A stretch of DNA of 64,000 nt from Streptomyces drozdowiczii (GTDB lineage Bacteria; Actinomycetota; Actinomycetes; Streptomycetales; Streptomycetaceae), in the NCBI RefSeq assembly GCF_026167665.1, contig NZ_CP098740.1, positions 1,364,001 through 1,428,000 of the forward strand, written 5' to 3'. Made by a program: the position numbers and the translations under genes. Positions 14,805 to 25,182 of the stretch are shown here, one piece after another. The notes under the pieces are model-generated. The model ran no database searches, was not told where the DNA came from, and saw nothing but the letters and a program-made list of their open reading frames with translations. Every line of letters starts with the position of its first letter. Position 1 is the first letter of the stretch.

Positions 14805-16964
14805 ATGAAACCCATGCCCAAACGCCTTGCCGCGCTGCGCTCACGCGCCCGCGCCACGGGTGCGGCCTGCGCCGTCCTGGCGACCGTCGTCCCCGTCTTC
14901 TCCCTCGGCCTCGGCGCGACCCCGGCCGCCGCCGACACCCTGCCCGGCGGGCTCGGGCCCTGCGTGCCTGGCGACTGCCCGGACCCGTTCCCGCCGGTCA
15001 ACAACGGGGACATCGCCGGTCGGGACGACGCGATCAACATCTTCGTGGGCGACGACTTCCTCGTCCGGGGGCGTGCGGCGGAGGCCGAGGGCCGGGTCGT
15101 CGTGCTGGACGACTTCGACCAGAACAAGGACGCGGCGGCGGGCGGGCTGTACAACCTCGGGATCGTCGGCGTCGGCTCGCGGGTCGCGCCGCCCGTCGAC
15201 TCGGACTTCCTGGCCGCCGGCGGGGACGTGACCATCGCGGACGGGCAGACCCTGGACACGACGGGCGGCCTCGTCGACGAGCTGGGCACCGTGCGCTACG
15301 CGGGCACGCTGACCGGGACCGTCACCGGGAGGACCGTCCAGGACGACGACGCGACGGCCCCGTACGTGGGCCTGCGCGACGAGCTGACGGCGGCCAGCCA
15401 GTGCTACGCGCGGCCGGACGGCACGACCCGGACGCCCACCGGGACCGCGGTCAACGAGGGCTACCGGACGCTGTTCACCGGCGACGGAACGTCGCAGCTC
15501 CAGGTGTTCAACGTCGACTTCGACCTAGTGAACCCGAACTCCCCCAACGGAAGCCAGTCCATCGAGTTCGCGGGCATCCCCGACGACGCGACGATCCTGG
15601 TCAACGTGGTCGGCGAGAACCGGGTCATCAACACCACCAGCGGCAGCGACACGCTCGGCCAGTACCGCGAGCGGCTGCTGTGGAACCTGCCCGACGCCAC
15701 GACGGCGTCCTTCACCGGCTCCGGGCAGTTCCAGGGCAGCGTCCTGGTGGGCGAGCAGGCGTCCATGACCACGGTGAGCCTGCCCGGCATGAACGGCAGG
15801 TTCTTCACCACCGGCTCGCTCACCCACACCAGCGAGAACGCGGGCGTCGAGTTCCACGCCTACCCGTTCGACGGTGACCTCCCGGACTGCGGGGGCCCGC
15901 AGCCCGTGACCGGCGCGGTGAGCGTGCTGAAGACCGACGCCGAGACCGGCAACCCGCTGGCCGGGGCCGACTTCGAGCTGTGGCGCGAGACGAACGACGT
16001 GCCCGGCCTCCAGACGGACGGGGCCGACCCCGACACCTACGTCTCGGACTGCACCACCCCGGCGAACGGCGTCTGCTCCGACACCACGACCGTGGGCACG
16101 TACTACTGGCGCGAGACCGAGGCCCCGGACGGCTACGAGCTGCCCGACCCCAACGTCTTCGGGCCGCTGGTCCTCACCGAGGACAACGCGGACCAGGGCG
16201 TCCAGGTCGAGGCCGTCAACAGCCGGACGCCCGTGCCTCCGGTGACCGGTGAGGTCCGCGTACGCAAGACCGACGCCGAGACCGGTGAGCCGCTGGCCGG
16301 GGCCGACTTCGAGCTGTGGCGCGAGACCAACAGCACCCCGGGGCTCCAGACGATCGGCATCAACCCCGACACCCATGTCTCGGACTGCACCACCCCGGCG
16401 AACGGCGTCTGCACCACGACCACGATTCCGGGCACCTACTACTGGCGCGAGACCGCGGCCCCGGACGGCTACGAGCTGCCCGACCCCAATGTCTTCGGGC
16501 CACTCACCCTCACCGAGGACAACGCCGAGGACGGCGTCCAGGTCGAGGCCGCCAACAGCGAGGAGCCCACGCCGCCCGTGACCGGCTCGCTGACGCTGGA
16601 CAAGACGGACGCCAAGAACGGGGAGCCGCTGCCCGGGGCCGTCTTCGAGCTGTGGCGCGAGAGCAACGACGTGCCCGGACTCCAGACGGGCGGGGCCGAC
16701 CCCGACACCCTCGCGGACGCGGGCTGCTCGACCGACGAGGACGGGCAGTGCACCTTCGACGACCTGCCGCTCGGTGAGTACTACCTCCGCGAGATCGCCG
16801 TCCCGGAGGGCTACGTCCTGCCGACGGACCCCGTCTCGGGCCCGTACGAGGTGACGGAGGAGAACAGCGAGGAGGGCGTCACCGTGGAGCTGGCCAACGA
16901 CCGCGGTGAGCCGTGCAAGGGCAAGGACTGCAAGGACGACACGCACGAGGCCGCTCGCGGCTGA
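14805..16964 (+). CDS. Choice-of-anchor A surface protein with three SpaA/Cna-B-like repeats
   Basis: This encodes a 719-residue exported protein. A signal peptide (to about residue 43, ending PAAADT) is followed by a choice-of-anchor A domain at about 60-355 ([62 protein letters not shown]). Residues 368-703 are three tandem prealbumin-like repeats of 112 residues each. Each opens with KTDA, has an FELWRE core with an acidic residue, and closes with an Asn-containing strand (VEAVNS, VEAANS, VELAND). That layout fits Lys-Asn isopeptide-bonded Cna-B/SpaA domains. There is no LPXTG signal or C-terminal membrane segment; the tail is short and charged with two Cys. It is probably a structural or adhesive cell-surface protein. 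How it is retained is unclear. Confidence 0.82.
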   Translation: MKPMPKRLAALRSRARATGAACAVLATVVPVFSLGLGATPAAADTLPGGLGPCVPGDCPDPFPPVNNGDIAGRDDAINIFVGDDFLVRGRAAEAEGRVVVLDDFDQNKDAAAGGLYNLGIVGVGSRVAPPVDSDFLAAGGDVTIADGQTLDTTGGLVDELGTVRYAGTLTGTVTGRTVQDDDATAPYVGLRDELTAASQCYARPDGTTRTPTGTAVNEGYRTLFTGDGTSQLQVFNVDFDLVNPNSPNGSQSIEFAGIPDDATILVNVVGENRVINTTSGSDTLGQYRERLLWNLPDATTASFTGSGQFQGSVLVGEQASMTTVSLPGMNGRFFTTGSLTHTSENAGVEFHAYPFDGDLPDCGGPQPVTGAVSVLKTDAETGNPLAGADFELWRETNDVPGLQTDGADPDTYVSDCTTPANGVCSDTTTVGTYYWRETEAPDGYELPDPNVFGPLVLTEDNADQGVQVEAVNSRTPVPPVTGEVRVRKTDAETGEPLAGADFELWRETNSTPGLQTIGINPDTHVSDCTTPANGVCTTTTIPGTYYWRETAAPDGYELPDPNVFGPLTLTEDNAEDGVQVEAANSEEPTPPVTGSLTLDKTDAKNGEPLPGAVFELWRESNDVPGLQTGGADPDTLADAGCSTDEDGQCTFDDLPLGEYYLREIAVPEGYVLPTDPVSGPYEVTEENSEEGVTVELANDRGEPCKGKDCKDDTHEAARG
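15906..16910 (+). repeat. Three tandem 336-bp repeats
   Basis: Three head-to-tail units start at GTG 15906, 16242 and 16578, each opening GTGACCGG, with an exact 336-bp (112-codon) period; the third is slightly short. Units 1 and 2 are the most alike at DNA level (for example GCTGGCCGGGGCCGACTTCG in both). They encode the Cna-B-like domains of the surface protein. Confidence 0.9.
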
Positions 16965-16973
16965 CACGGTCAC

Positions 16974-17007
16974 CCGCCCGGCCGCCCGCGAGTGGGCGGC
17001 CGGGCGG
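16974..17007. terminator. Hairpin terminator after surface-protein gene
   Basis: A perfect 14-bp stem, CCGCCCGGCCGCCC (16974-16987) with GGGCGGCCGGGCGG (16994-17007), has the loop GCGAGT and starts 9 bases after the stop. It lies between this gene and the L,D-transpeptidase, so the latter is probably transcribed separately or by readthrough. Confidence 0.75.
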
Positions 17008-17044
17008 TACGCACGGCCCCGTTGATTCCGTAGGAGGTCCCGCC

Positions 17045-17740
17045 TTGTCCCGTCCCCACCGTTTCGCCGGTGCCGCCGTCGCCGCCGCGGCCTTGGCGCT
17101 GCTGTGCACCGCGGTCCCCTCGGCCGCGTCCGCCGGCCGCGACGCCGCGTGCACCGCCCCGGCCGGGCCGTATCAGCGGCAGCTGGAACAGCACCTCGGG
17201 CTGCCCGTGGACGGCCGCCAGTCCGACGCCGACTGCCGGGCCATCCGGGCCTTCCAGACCGAGCGGGGCCGCCCGCACCCGGACGGGTTCGCCGACCTCG
17301 GCACGTACCGCGCGATGCTCGTGGTCGAGGCCACGCCGAATCCGAACGCCGCCGGGAACTGCCCCGTCGAGACCGGCCGCGTGACCTGTGTCGACATGGA
17401 CCGCCAACTGCTGTGGGTGCAGAAGGGGAAGAAGGTCGTGTTCGGGCCCGTGCCCATCCGTACGGGCCGCGACGCGGAGGAGACGCGGCCGGGCCGGCAC
17501 ACCATCTACTGGCGCGACCGCGACCACGTCTCCGACCTCTACGACGACGCCCCGATGCCGTACTCGCAGTTCTTCGACGGCGGTCAGGCGCTGCACGGAC
17601 ACCCGGGCGACCTGTACGACGGGGGCGGGTCGGCGGGCTGCGTCAACCTGACGGTGGACGACGCGGCGAAGCTGTGGGATCTGCTCGCGCTCGATGACGT
17701 CGTGTACGTCTGGGGTGTGAAGCCCGGGACCGCCGACTAG
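17045..17740 (+). CDS. L,D-transpeptidase with peptidoglycan-binding domain
   Basis: This is a 231-residue exported cell-wall enzyme. A signal peptide (to about residue 30) is followed by a peptidoglycan-binding-like segment (LEQHLGLPVDGRQSDADCRAIRAFQ, given here as its span at about 42-66). The YkuD catalytic domain follows at about 115-228. The active-site region reads ALHGHPGD then GSAGCVNLT, giving the catalytic Cys in the S-x-G-C-x-N form of the motif. The start is TTG at 17045, chosen because a perfect AGGAGG (17032-17037) sits 7 bases upstream and the signal peptide begins right there. It would form 3-3 crosslinks or attach proteins to peptidoglycan. Confidence 0.9.
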   Translation: MSRPHRFAGAAVAAAALALLCTAVPSAASAGRDAACTAPAGPYQRQLEQHLGLPVDGRQSDADCRAIRAFQTERGRPHPDGFADLGTYRAMLVVEATPNPNAAGNCPVETGRVTCVDMDRQLLWVQKGKKVVFGPVPIRTGRDAEETRPGRHTIYWRDRDHVSDLYDDAPMPYSQFFDGGQALHGHPGDLYDGGGSAGCVNLTVDDAAKLWDLLALDDVVYVWGVKPGTAD

Positions 17741-17743
17741 GGC

Positions 17744-20700
17744 CTACTCCTCGCCCTCCAGGTTTCCTTCCGTTTCCAGGAAGACCTGGCGCAGGGCTTC
17801 GAGCACCGCCGGGTCGGGCTTGGCCCACATGCCGCGCGACTCCGCTTCCAGAAGGCGTTCCGCGATGCCGTGCAGGGCCCACGGGTTGGCCTGTTCGAGG
17901 AAGGCGCGGTTGGCCGGGTCCAGGACGTAGGTCTCGGTCAGCTTGTCGTACATCCAGTCCGCGACGACGCCCGTCGTGGCGTCGTAACCGAAGAGGTAGT
18001 CGACGGTCGCCGCCAGCTCGAAGGCTCCCTTGTAGCCGTGGCGGCGCATCGCCTCGATCCACTTCGGGTTGACGACGCGGGCGCGGAAGACGCGCGAGGT
18101 CTCCTCGGTCAGCGTGCGCGTGCGGACCGTCTCGGGGCGGGTCGAGTCCCCGATGTACGCCTCCGGGGCGGTCCCCTTCAGCGCGCGGACCGTGGCGACC
18201 ATTCCCCCGTGGTACTGGAAGTAGTCGTCCGAGTCCGCGATGTCGTGCTCGCGGGTGTCGGTGTTCTTCGCGGCGACCGCGATGCGCTTGTACGCGGTCT
18301 CCATCTCCTCGCGGGCCGGGCAGCCGTCCAGGTCCCGGCCGTAGGCGTAGCCGCCCCAGGTCGTGTAGACCTCGGCGAGGTCGGCGTCGGTGCGCCAGTC
18401 GCGGGAGTCGATGAGCTGGAGCAGCCCGGCGCCGTACGTGCCGGGGCGCGAGCCGAAGATACGGGTGGTGGCCCGGCGCTCGTCCCCGTGCTCGGCCAGG
18501 TCGGCCTGGGTGTGCGCCCGTACGTGGTTGAGCTCGGCGGGTTCGTCGAGCGAGGCGGCCAGGCGTACGGCGTCGTCCAGGAGGCCGATGGTGTGCGGGA
18601 ACGCGTCGCGGAAGAAGCCGCTGATGCGGAGGGTGACGTCGATCCTGGGGCGCCCCAGCTCCTCGGCCGGGATCGCCTCCAGGCCGGTGACGCGGCGCGA
18701 GGCGTCGTCCCAGACCGGGCGCACGCCGAGCAGCGCGAACGCCTCGGCCACGTCGTCGCCGGCGGTGCGCATGGCGCTCGTGCCCCAGAGGGAGAGGCCG
18801 ACGGAGACCGGCCAGTCGCCGTTGTCCTCGCGGTAGCGGTTGAGCAGCGAGTCCGCCAGGGCCTGGCCGGTCTCCCAGGCGAGGCGGGAGGGGACGGCCT
18901 TGGGGTCGACGGAGTAGAAGTTCCGGCCGGTGGGGAGGACGTTGACGAGTCCCCGGAGGGGCGAGCCGGACGGCCCTGCGGGGACGAATCCGCCCTGGAG
19001 GGCGTGGACGCAGTGGGTGAGTTCGTCCTCGGTGCGGGCCAGGCGGGGGGCGACCTCCTGGGCCGCGAAGTTGAGGATTGCCGCCACGTCCGGGGTCAGG
19101 TCGTGGAGCGGTGTGCGGGTCGTCTGCTCGGGGCTCTGCCCCGGACCCCGCTGCTCAATCGCCGCAGGGGCTTGAATGGGCTGCCAGCCCGCGTCCTCCA
19201 TCGCCTGGACCAGGGCCCGTGCCTCCTCCTCCACCGCGTCCGCGTCCGTGCGGGTCGCCGCCGATTCGTCCAGGCCCAGGGCCTCGCGGAGGCCCGGGAG
19301 GGACGTCGTGCCGCCCCAGATCTGGCGGGCGCGGAGGATCGCGAGGATCAGGTTGACGCGGGCGGCCCCGGTCGGCGCGGCGCCGAGGACGTGGAGGCCG
19401 TCGCGGATCTGGACGTCCTTGATCTCGCAGAGCCAGCCGTCCAGATGCATGATGAAGTCGTCGAAGCCCTCGTCCTCCGGGCGGTCCTCGACGCCCAGGT
19501 CGTGGTCGAGCTTCGCGGCCTGGATCAGGGTCCAGATCTGGGCGCGGATGGCCGGCAGCTTCGCCGGGTCCATGGCGGCGATCTGGGCGTGCTCGTCCAG
19601 GAGTTGTTCGAGGCGGGCGATGTCCCCGTAGCTGTCCGCCCGGGCCATCGGCGGCACCAGGTGGTCCACGAGCGTGGCGTGCACCCGGCGCTTGGCCTGG
19701 GTGCCCTCGCCCGGGTCGTTGACGAGGAACGGGTAGATCAGCGGGAGGTCGCCGAGCGCCGCGTCCGGGCCGCAGGCGGCGGACAGGCCCGCGTTCTTGC
19801 CGGGCAGCCACTCCAGGTTGCCGTGCTTGCCGAGGTGGATCATCGCGTCGGCGCCGAAGCCGTTGTCGTCGGCGCGGGCGGCGATCCAGCGGTAGGCGGC
19901 CAGGTAGTGGTGCGAGGGCGGCAGGTCCGGGTCGTGGTAGATCGCGATGGGGTTCTCGCCGAAGCCGCGCGGGGCTGGATGAGGATGAGCAGGTTGCCCC
20001 GGCGCAGGGCCGCGAGGACGATGTCGCCCTCCGGGTTGCGGGAGCGGTCCACGAACATCTCGCCGGGCGGCGGGCCCCAGTGCTCCTCGACGGACTCGCG
20101 GAGTTCGGCGGGGAGTGTGGCGTACCAGCGGCGGTAGTCGGCGGCGGGGATGCGGACCGGGTTGCGGGCGAGCTGTTCCTCGGTGAGCCACTCCTGGTCG
20201 TGGCCGCCCGCCTCGATGAGGGCGTAGATCAGCTCGTCGCCGTCGCCCGATGCGAGGCCGGGGACCTCCTCCGTACCGAAGTCGTAGCCCTCCTCGCGCA
20301 GTCGGCGCAGCAGGGCCACCGCGCTGGCGGGGGTGTCGAGCCCGACGGCGTTGCCGATACGGGAGTGCTTGGTCGGGTACGCGGAGAGGACGAGCGCGAC
20401 GCGCTTCTCCGCGTTCGGGATGTGGCGCAGGCGGGCGTGGCGGACGGCGATGCCGGCGACGCGGGCGGCGCGTTCGTCGTCGGCGACGTAGGCAGGGAGG
20501 CCGTCCTCGTCGATCTCCTTGAAGGAGAACGGGACGGTGATCAGGCGGCCGTCGAACTCGGGCACCGCGATCTGGCTGGCGGCGTCCAGCGGGGAGACGC
20601 CCTCGTCGTTGCCCTCCCAGTCGGTGCGGGAGCCGGTGAGGCAGAGCGCCTGGAGGATCGGCACGTCGAGCGCGCTGAGCGCGCCCGCGTCCCAGGACTC

Positions 20701-21396
20701 GTCGTCGCCGCCGGCCGACGCCTCGGCGGGCCGGGTGCCGCCCGCCGCGAGGACCGTGGTCACGATCGCGTCGGCGGCGCGCAGGGTCTCGATGAGTTCG
20801 GGCTCGGGGGCGCGCAGCGAGGCGACGTACAGCGGGAGGGCCTTCGCGCCCTCGGCCTCGACGGCCCGGCACAGGGTCTCGATGAACGCGGTGTTGCCGC
20901 TCATGTGGTGGGCGCGGTAGTAGAGCACGGCCACCGTGGGGGCGCCGTCCGGGGTCGCGCGGGGCTCGCGCTCCAGCGGGCCCCAGGAGGGCGCGGCGGC
21001 GGGCGGTTCGAAGCCGTGGCCGGTGAGCAGGACGGTGTCGGAGAGGAAGCGGGCGAGCTGGTCCAGGTTGGCGGGGCCGCCGTGCGCGAGGTAGGCGTGG
21101 GCCTCGGCGGCGATCCCGATCGGGACGGTGGAGGCGGCCATCAGCTGGGCGTCGGGGGCCTGTTCCCCGGTGAGGACGACGACGGGGCGGCCGGTGGCGA
21201 GGACCTGGTCGAGGCCGTCCTGCCAGGCGCGGACCCCGCCGAGGAGGCGGACGACGACGAGGTCGGTGCCGTCCAGGAGTGCGGGCAGGTCCTGGAGCGG
21301 GAGGCGGGAGGGGTTCGCGTACCGGTAGCGGACGGGGCCGTCGGAGGCGCGGGCGCTGAGCAGGTCGGTGTCGGACGTCGACAGGAGCAGGATCAT
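17744..21396 (-). CDS. cobN: Cobaltochelatase subunit CobN, frameshifted
   Basis: CobN is the large subunit of the ATP-dependent cobaltochelatase that inserts cobalt into hydrogenobyrinate a,c-diamide. The N-terminal half reads from ATG 21396 (MILLLSTSDTD) through LLILIQP. The frame then breaks, and the conserved continuation RGFGENPIAIYHDPDLPPSH is in the next frame. One extra base at the GGGG run 19971-19974 gives a 1217-residue protein of normal CobN length. Family landmarks include MIHLGKHGNLEWLPGKNAGL, LPTGRNFYSVDPKAVPS and TWGGYAYG near the C-terminus. A B12 riboswitch lies in its leader, so the gene should be shut down by cobalamin. It converges on the L,D-transpeptidase gene 3 bases away. 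Confidence 0.92.
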
Positions 21397-21479
21397 GCGG
21401 CGTCTGGCCTTCCTCGGGGTGTCCACGCCCCGGGCGGTGTCGAGAGCTCCCCTGCTCGGACCTGCCGAACGTGCGGGGA

Positions 21480-21608
21480 AGGGAGTTCCTGACTCGCCCG
21501 GCCTGGTGGGGCCGGGCTCACAGTGGCGGGACCGCGCCGGAATCGCACCGGGCTTCCTCCCCTGTCGCCGTCTGTGGCGACGACGGACCCGGAGGTCCGC
21601 CGCTAGGC
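21480..21608 (-). promoter_or_regulatory. Cobalamin (B12) riboswitch in cobN leader
   Basis: On the minus strand the leader carries the classic adenosylcobalamin aptamer. There is a GAAGCCCGGTGCGATTCCGG segment (about 21540-21559), then CGGTCCCGCCACTGT with the B12 box GCCACTGT at 21520-21527, and a 3' GAGTCAGGAACTCCC closing element near 21482-21496. Outer boundaries are approximate. It should repress cobN when cobalamin is abundant. Its terminator or RBS-masking expression platform would lie between 21397 and 21480. Confidence 0.93.
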
Positions 21609-21654
21609 ATAGTAAGGGCCTGAGCGCGACGATGGGTCATACGGATCGGATGAG

Positions 21655-22992
21655 ATGGTCGGTATGCTCGCCGCCATGCCTCCCCCAGCCCCCCGTTTCG
21701 CGCAGCCCGACGACGCCCGTTTCCGGGCTCGCGGCGACGCCTGCCCCGGTGCGCTGCGGCTCCACCGGGCGGACGACGGGGCGTTGGCGCGGGTGCGGGT
21801 GCCCGGTGGCGTGCTGTCCTGGGAGCAGGCGGACGGGCTCCGGGAGTTGGCCGAGCGGCTGGGCGATGGTGAGCTGTATCTCACTTCGCGCGGCAATGTG
21901 CAGCTGCGCGGGCTGGGTGCGGAGTGCGGCGGCGAACTGGCCTCACGCATGTACGAAATGGGGCTTTTGCCCTCCGAGCGGCATGAGCGGGTCCGCAATG
22001 TGGTGGCCTCCCCGCTGTCCGGGCTCGACGGTCTCGGCGCGCGCGATGTCCGCCCGTGGCTGACCGCGCTGGACGCGCTGGTGTGCGCGAGCGAGGAGGC
22101 GGCCGGGCTGTCGGGGCGGTTCCTGTTCGCGCTGGACGACGGGCGCGGTGACGTGGACGCGCTGGGCGCGGATGTGACGCTCCGGGCGCGGGCGGACGGG
22201 GACGTGGAGCTGCGGATCGGCGCGCTGGACGCGGTGGTCCGGATTCCCGGGAACGAGGCCCCGCGCGCCGCACTGCTCGCCGCGACGGCGTTCCTGGACG
22301 CGGCGGCCGGCTCCGGCGCCTGGCGGGTGGCCGACCTGACCGGGGGTGCCGGGCCGTTGTTCGACGAGGTCGTACGGAGGCTGGGCGCCGCCGGGCTGCC
22401 CGTCGCCCCCGGGAGCGTACCGGTGCCGGACGGGGCTCCCCCGGCGCTCGGTGCGGTGACCGGCCCCGGGGACACGGACGCGCTGTCCGCCGGGCTGCCG
22501 CTCGGGCGGGCGGACGCGGTGCGGTGGCGGGCGCTGACGGACCTCGCCCGGGACCACGGCGCGGGCGAACTGCGGCTCACTCCGTGGCGCGGAGTCGTCG
22601 TGCCCGGTGTCCGGCGGGAGCGGGTGCCCGGCGCGCTCGACGCGTTGGAGGCCGTGGGGCTCGTCACCGGGGACCGCTCGCCGTGGTCCGGCGTGGGGGC
22701 GTGCATCGGGCGGCCCGGGTGCGCGAAGTCCCTGGCCAATGTGCGGGGTGACGCCGCGTCAGCTCTGCGCGCCGGGTCGCCGGACCGCGCCCTGCCCGTC
22801 CACTGGTCCGGTTGCGAGCGGCGGTGCGGGCACCCGCGCGGTGCGTGGGTCGACGTCGTCGCGGCACCGGACGGCGGCTACCGGGTGTCCGTCGTACGGG
22901 ACGGCGGACGGCGCGAGGAGCCGGTCCGCGTAGCCGACGACCCCGTCGCGCTGGCCGACGCCGTGGCGGCGGCCCGTACCCCTCACACCTGA
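21655..22992 (+). CDS. cobG: Precorrin-3B synthase CobG
   Basis: CobG is the oxygen-dependent enzyme that converts precorrin-3A to precorrin-3B by ring contraction chemistry. The 445-residue product has the sulfite/nitrite-reductase-like half-domain repeats (LYLTSRGNVQLRG early, LRLTPWRGVVVPG in the second half). Near the C-terminus are the two Cys pairs for a 4Fe-4S centre: GACIGRPGCAKS and SGCERRCGHP. Three in-frame ATGs (21655, 21664, 21676) compete and none has a strong ribosome site, so the exact start is uncertain. It is divergent from cobN and first in a cobG-cobH-cobIJ series. Confidence 0.92.
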   Translation: MVGMLAAMPPPAPRFAQPDDARFRARGDACPGALRLHRADDGALARVRVPGGVLSWEQADGLRELAERLGDGELYLTSRGNVQLRGLGAECGGELASRMYEMGLLPSERHERVRNVVASPLSGLDGLGARDVRPWLTALDALVCASEEAAGLSGRFLFALDDGRGDVDALGADVTLRARADGDVELRIGALDAVVRIPGNEAPRAALLAATAFLDAAAGSGAWRVADLTGGAGPLFDEVVRRLGAAGLPVAPGSVPVPDGAPPALGAVTGPGDTDALSAGLPLGRADAVRWRALTDLARDHGAGELRLTPWRGVVVPGVRRERVPGALDALEAVGLVTGDRSPWSGVGACIGRPGCAKSLANVRGDAASALRAGSPDRALPVHWSGCERRCGHPRGAWVDVVAAPDGGYRVSVVRDGGRREEPVRVADDPVALADAVAAARTPHT

Positions 22993-23050
22993 TCCCCCTC
23001 CCCACACTTTCTGACCGACCCCCCGCCCCGAAGAAGAGAGCGACACCACT

Positions 23051-23677
23051 GTGTACGAGTACGAGAAGGACGGACCGGCCATCTATCGCCAGTCCTTCGC
23101 CACCATCCGGGCGGAGGCGGACCTCGCCGGGCTGCCCGCGGACGTGAGCCAGGTCGCGGTCCGGATGATCCACGCCTGCGGGATGGTCGACCTCGTACGC
23201 GATCTCGGCTACACGCCCGACGCGGTCGCCCGCGCCCGCGCCGCGCTGCGGGCCGGCGCGCCCATCCTGTGCGACGTGGCGATGGTCGCCAGCGGGGTCA
23301 CCCGCAAGCGGCTTCCCGCGGACAACGAGGTGGTGTGCACCCTGTCCGACCCTGCCGTGCCCGGGCTCGCGGCGGAGCTGGGCACGACCCGCTCGGCGGC
23401 TGCCCTGGAGCTGTGGCGGGACCGGCTCGACGGGGCGGTCGTGGCCGTCGGGAACGCGCCGACCGCTCTGTTCCGGCTGCTCGAAATGATCGAGGAGGGG
23501 GCGCCGCGCCCCGCCGCCGTCATCGGGGTCCCGGTCGGCTTCGTCGGGGCCGCCGAGTCCAAGGACGCCCTGGCCGCCCACCCGTCGGGGCTCGACCACC
23601 TGATCGTGCGCGGCCGGCGCGGCGGGAGCGCCATCGCCGCCGCCGCGCTCAACGCCATCGCCAGCGAGGAAGAGTGA
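23051..23677 (+). CDS. cobH: Precorrin-8X methylmutase CobH
   Basis: CobH moves a methyl group from C11 to C12 to form hydrogenobyrinate. The 208-residue protein has the expected [12 protein letters not shown] with the catalytic-type His, [18 protein letters not shown], and the [15 protein letters not shown] and [13 protein letters not shown] segments. The start is GTG 23051, preceded by a purine-rich AAGAAGAGAG, 58 bases after cobG. Its TGA overlaps or nearly touches the next gene, implying coupled translation. Confidence 0.95.
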   Translation: MYEYEKDGPAIYRQSFATIRAEADLAGLPADVSQVAVRMIHACGMVDLVRDLGYTPDAVARARAALRAGAPILCDVAMVASGVTRKRLPADNEVVCTLSDPAVPGLAAELGTTRSAAALELWRDRLDGAVVAVGNAPTALFRLLEMIEEGAPRPAAVIGVPVGFVGAAESKDALAAHPSGLDHLIVRGRRGGSAIAAAALNAIASEEE

Positions 23678-23679
23678 CC

Positions 23680-25182
23680 GTGAGCGAGCAGCAGACGGGA
23701 CGGCTGTACGGGGTCGGGCTCGGCCCCGGCGACCCGAGCCTGATGACCGTGCGCGCCGTGGAGGTCATCGCGGAGGCGGACGTCGTCGCGTACCACAGCG
23801 CCCGGCACGGCCGGTCCATCGCCCGGTCCATCGCGGCGAAGCACCTGCGCGCCGACCACATCGAAGAGGCCCTGGTCTACCCCGTCACCACGGAGACCAC
23901 GGACCACCCGGGCGGCTACCGGGGCGCGATGGAGGACTTCTACACCGAGGCGGCGGCCCGGCTCGCCGTGCATCTGGACGCGGGGCGCACGGTCGCCGTG
24001 CTCGCCGAGGGCGACCCGATGTTCTACGGCTCGTACATGCACATGCACAAGCGGCTGGCCGACCGCTATCCGACCGAGGTGATCCCCGGGGTGACCTCGG
24101 TCAGCGCGGCCGCCGCCCGGCTCGGGACCCCGCTCGCGGAGGGCGAGGAGGTCCTGACGATCCTGCCCGGCACCCTGCCGGAGGACGAGCTGACCGCGCG
24201 GCTGGCCGCGACCGACGCGGCGGTGGTGATGAAGCTCGGCCGCACCTTCCCGGCCGTGCGCCGCGCGTTCGAGGCGTCGGGCCGACTGCCCGAGGCCCGC
24301 TATGTGGAGCGCGCCACGATGGCCGGCGAGCGGCTGGGCGAACTCGCGGACACGGAAGCGGACTCGGTGCCGTACTTCGCGGTCGCCGTTCTGCCGAGCC
24401 GGATCGACGCCCGCCCGGAGCGCGCCCCCGGCGACGGCGAGGTGACCGTCGTCGGCACGGGTCCGGCGGGTCCGCTGTGGCTGACGCCCGAGACGCGCGG
24501 GGCGCTGGCCGGGGCGGACGACCTGGTCGGCTACACGACCTACCTGGACCGGGTGCCGGTCCGGCCGGGGCAGATACGGCACGGCTCGGACAACAAGGTG
24601 GAGTCGGAGCGGGCGGAGTTCGCGCTCGACCTGGCCCGGCGCGGGCGGCGGGTCGCCGTGGTCTCCGGCGGGGACCCGGGGGTCTTCGCCATGGCGACGG
24701 CGGTGCTCGAAGTGGCGGCGCAGGAGGAGTACGCGGACGTGCCGGTGCGGGTGCTGCCCGGGGTGACGGCGGCGAACGCGGCGGCGGCCCGGGCGGGTGC
24801 GCCGCTGGGCCACGATTACGCGACGATCTCGCTGTCGGACCGGCTCAAGCCGTGGGAGGTCATCGCGCGCAGGCTGTCCGCCGCCGCCTCGGCGGACCTG
24901 GTGCTCGCGCTGTACAACCCCGGTTCGCGGAGCCGGACCTGGCAGGTCGGCAAGGCCCGCGACCTGCTCCTGGAACACCGCTCGCCGGACACGCCCGTGG
25001 TGCTCGGGCGGGACGTCGGAGGGGCGGGCGAGCGCGTACGGACCGTGCGCCTCGGGGACCTCGATCCGGCCGAGGTGGACATGCGCACGATCCTGATCGT
25101 CGGGTCCTCGCAGACCCGGTGGGGGCGGCGGGGCGACGGCACGCGGATCGTGTGGACGCCGCGCCGCTACCCGGAGGACTGA
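23680..25182 (+). CDS. cobIJ: Fused precorrin-2 C20- and precorrin-3B C17-methyltransferase
   Basis: Two SAM-dependent corrin methyltransferases are joined in one 500-residue chain. CobI (about 1-245) opens with LYGVGLGPGDPSLMTVRAVE and has LAEGDPMFYGSY and EVIPGVTSVSAAAA. CobJ (about 250-500) has VTVVGTGPAGPLWLTPE, VVSGGDPGVFAMA, VRVLPGVTAANAAAARAGAP and LALYNPGSRSRTWQ. GTG 23680 is preferred because GAGGA lies 9 bases upstream; GTG 23674, overlapping the cobH stop, is the alternative. CobI/CobJ fusions are known from actinobacteria. The gene overlaps the tail of convergent cobK by about 16 bases. Confidence 0.94.
   Translation: MSEQQTGRLYGVGLGPGDPSLMTVRAVEVIAEADVVAYHSARHGRSIARSIAAKHLRADHIEEALVYPVTTETTDHPGGYRGAMEDFYTEAAARLAVHLDAGRTVAVLAEGDPMFYGSYMHMHKRLADRYPTEVIPGVTSVSAAAARLGTPLAEGEEVLTILPGTLPEDELTARLAATDAAVVMKLGRTFPAVRRAFEASGRLPEARYVERATMAGERLGELADTEADSVPYFAVAVLPSRIDARPERAPGDGEVTVVGTGPAGPLWLTPETRGALAGADDLVGYTTYLDRVPVRPGQIRHGSDNKVESERAEFALDLARRGRRVAVVSGGDPGVFAMATAVLEVAAQEEYADVPVRVLPGVTAANAAAARAGAPLGHDYATISLSDRLKPWEVIARRLSAAASADLVLALYNPGSRSRTWQVGKARDLLLEHRSPDTPVVLGRDVGGAGERVRTVRLGDLDPAEVDMRTILIVGSSQTRWGRRGDGTRIVWTPRRYPED

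Noticed and set aside
19960..19980. Programmed ribosomal frameshifting in cobN and the other shifted genes
   Set aside because: No slippery heptamer or stimulatory structure is common to the five sites, and the families are not known to use it; homopolymer error is simpler.
17870..20137. Long plus-strand frame opposite cobN
   Set aside because: Antisense shadow without family features; cobN on the other strand is unambiguous.
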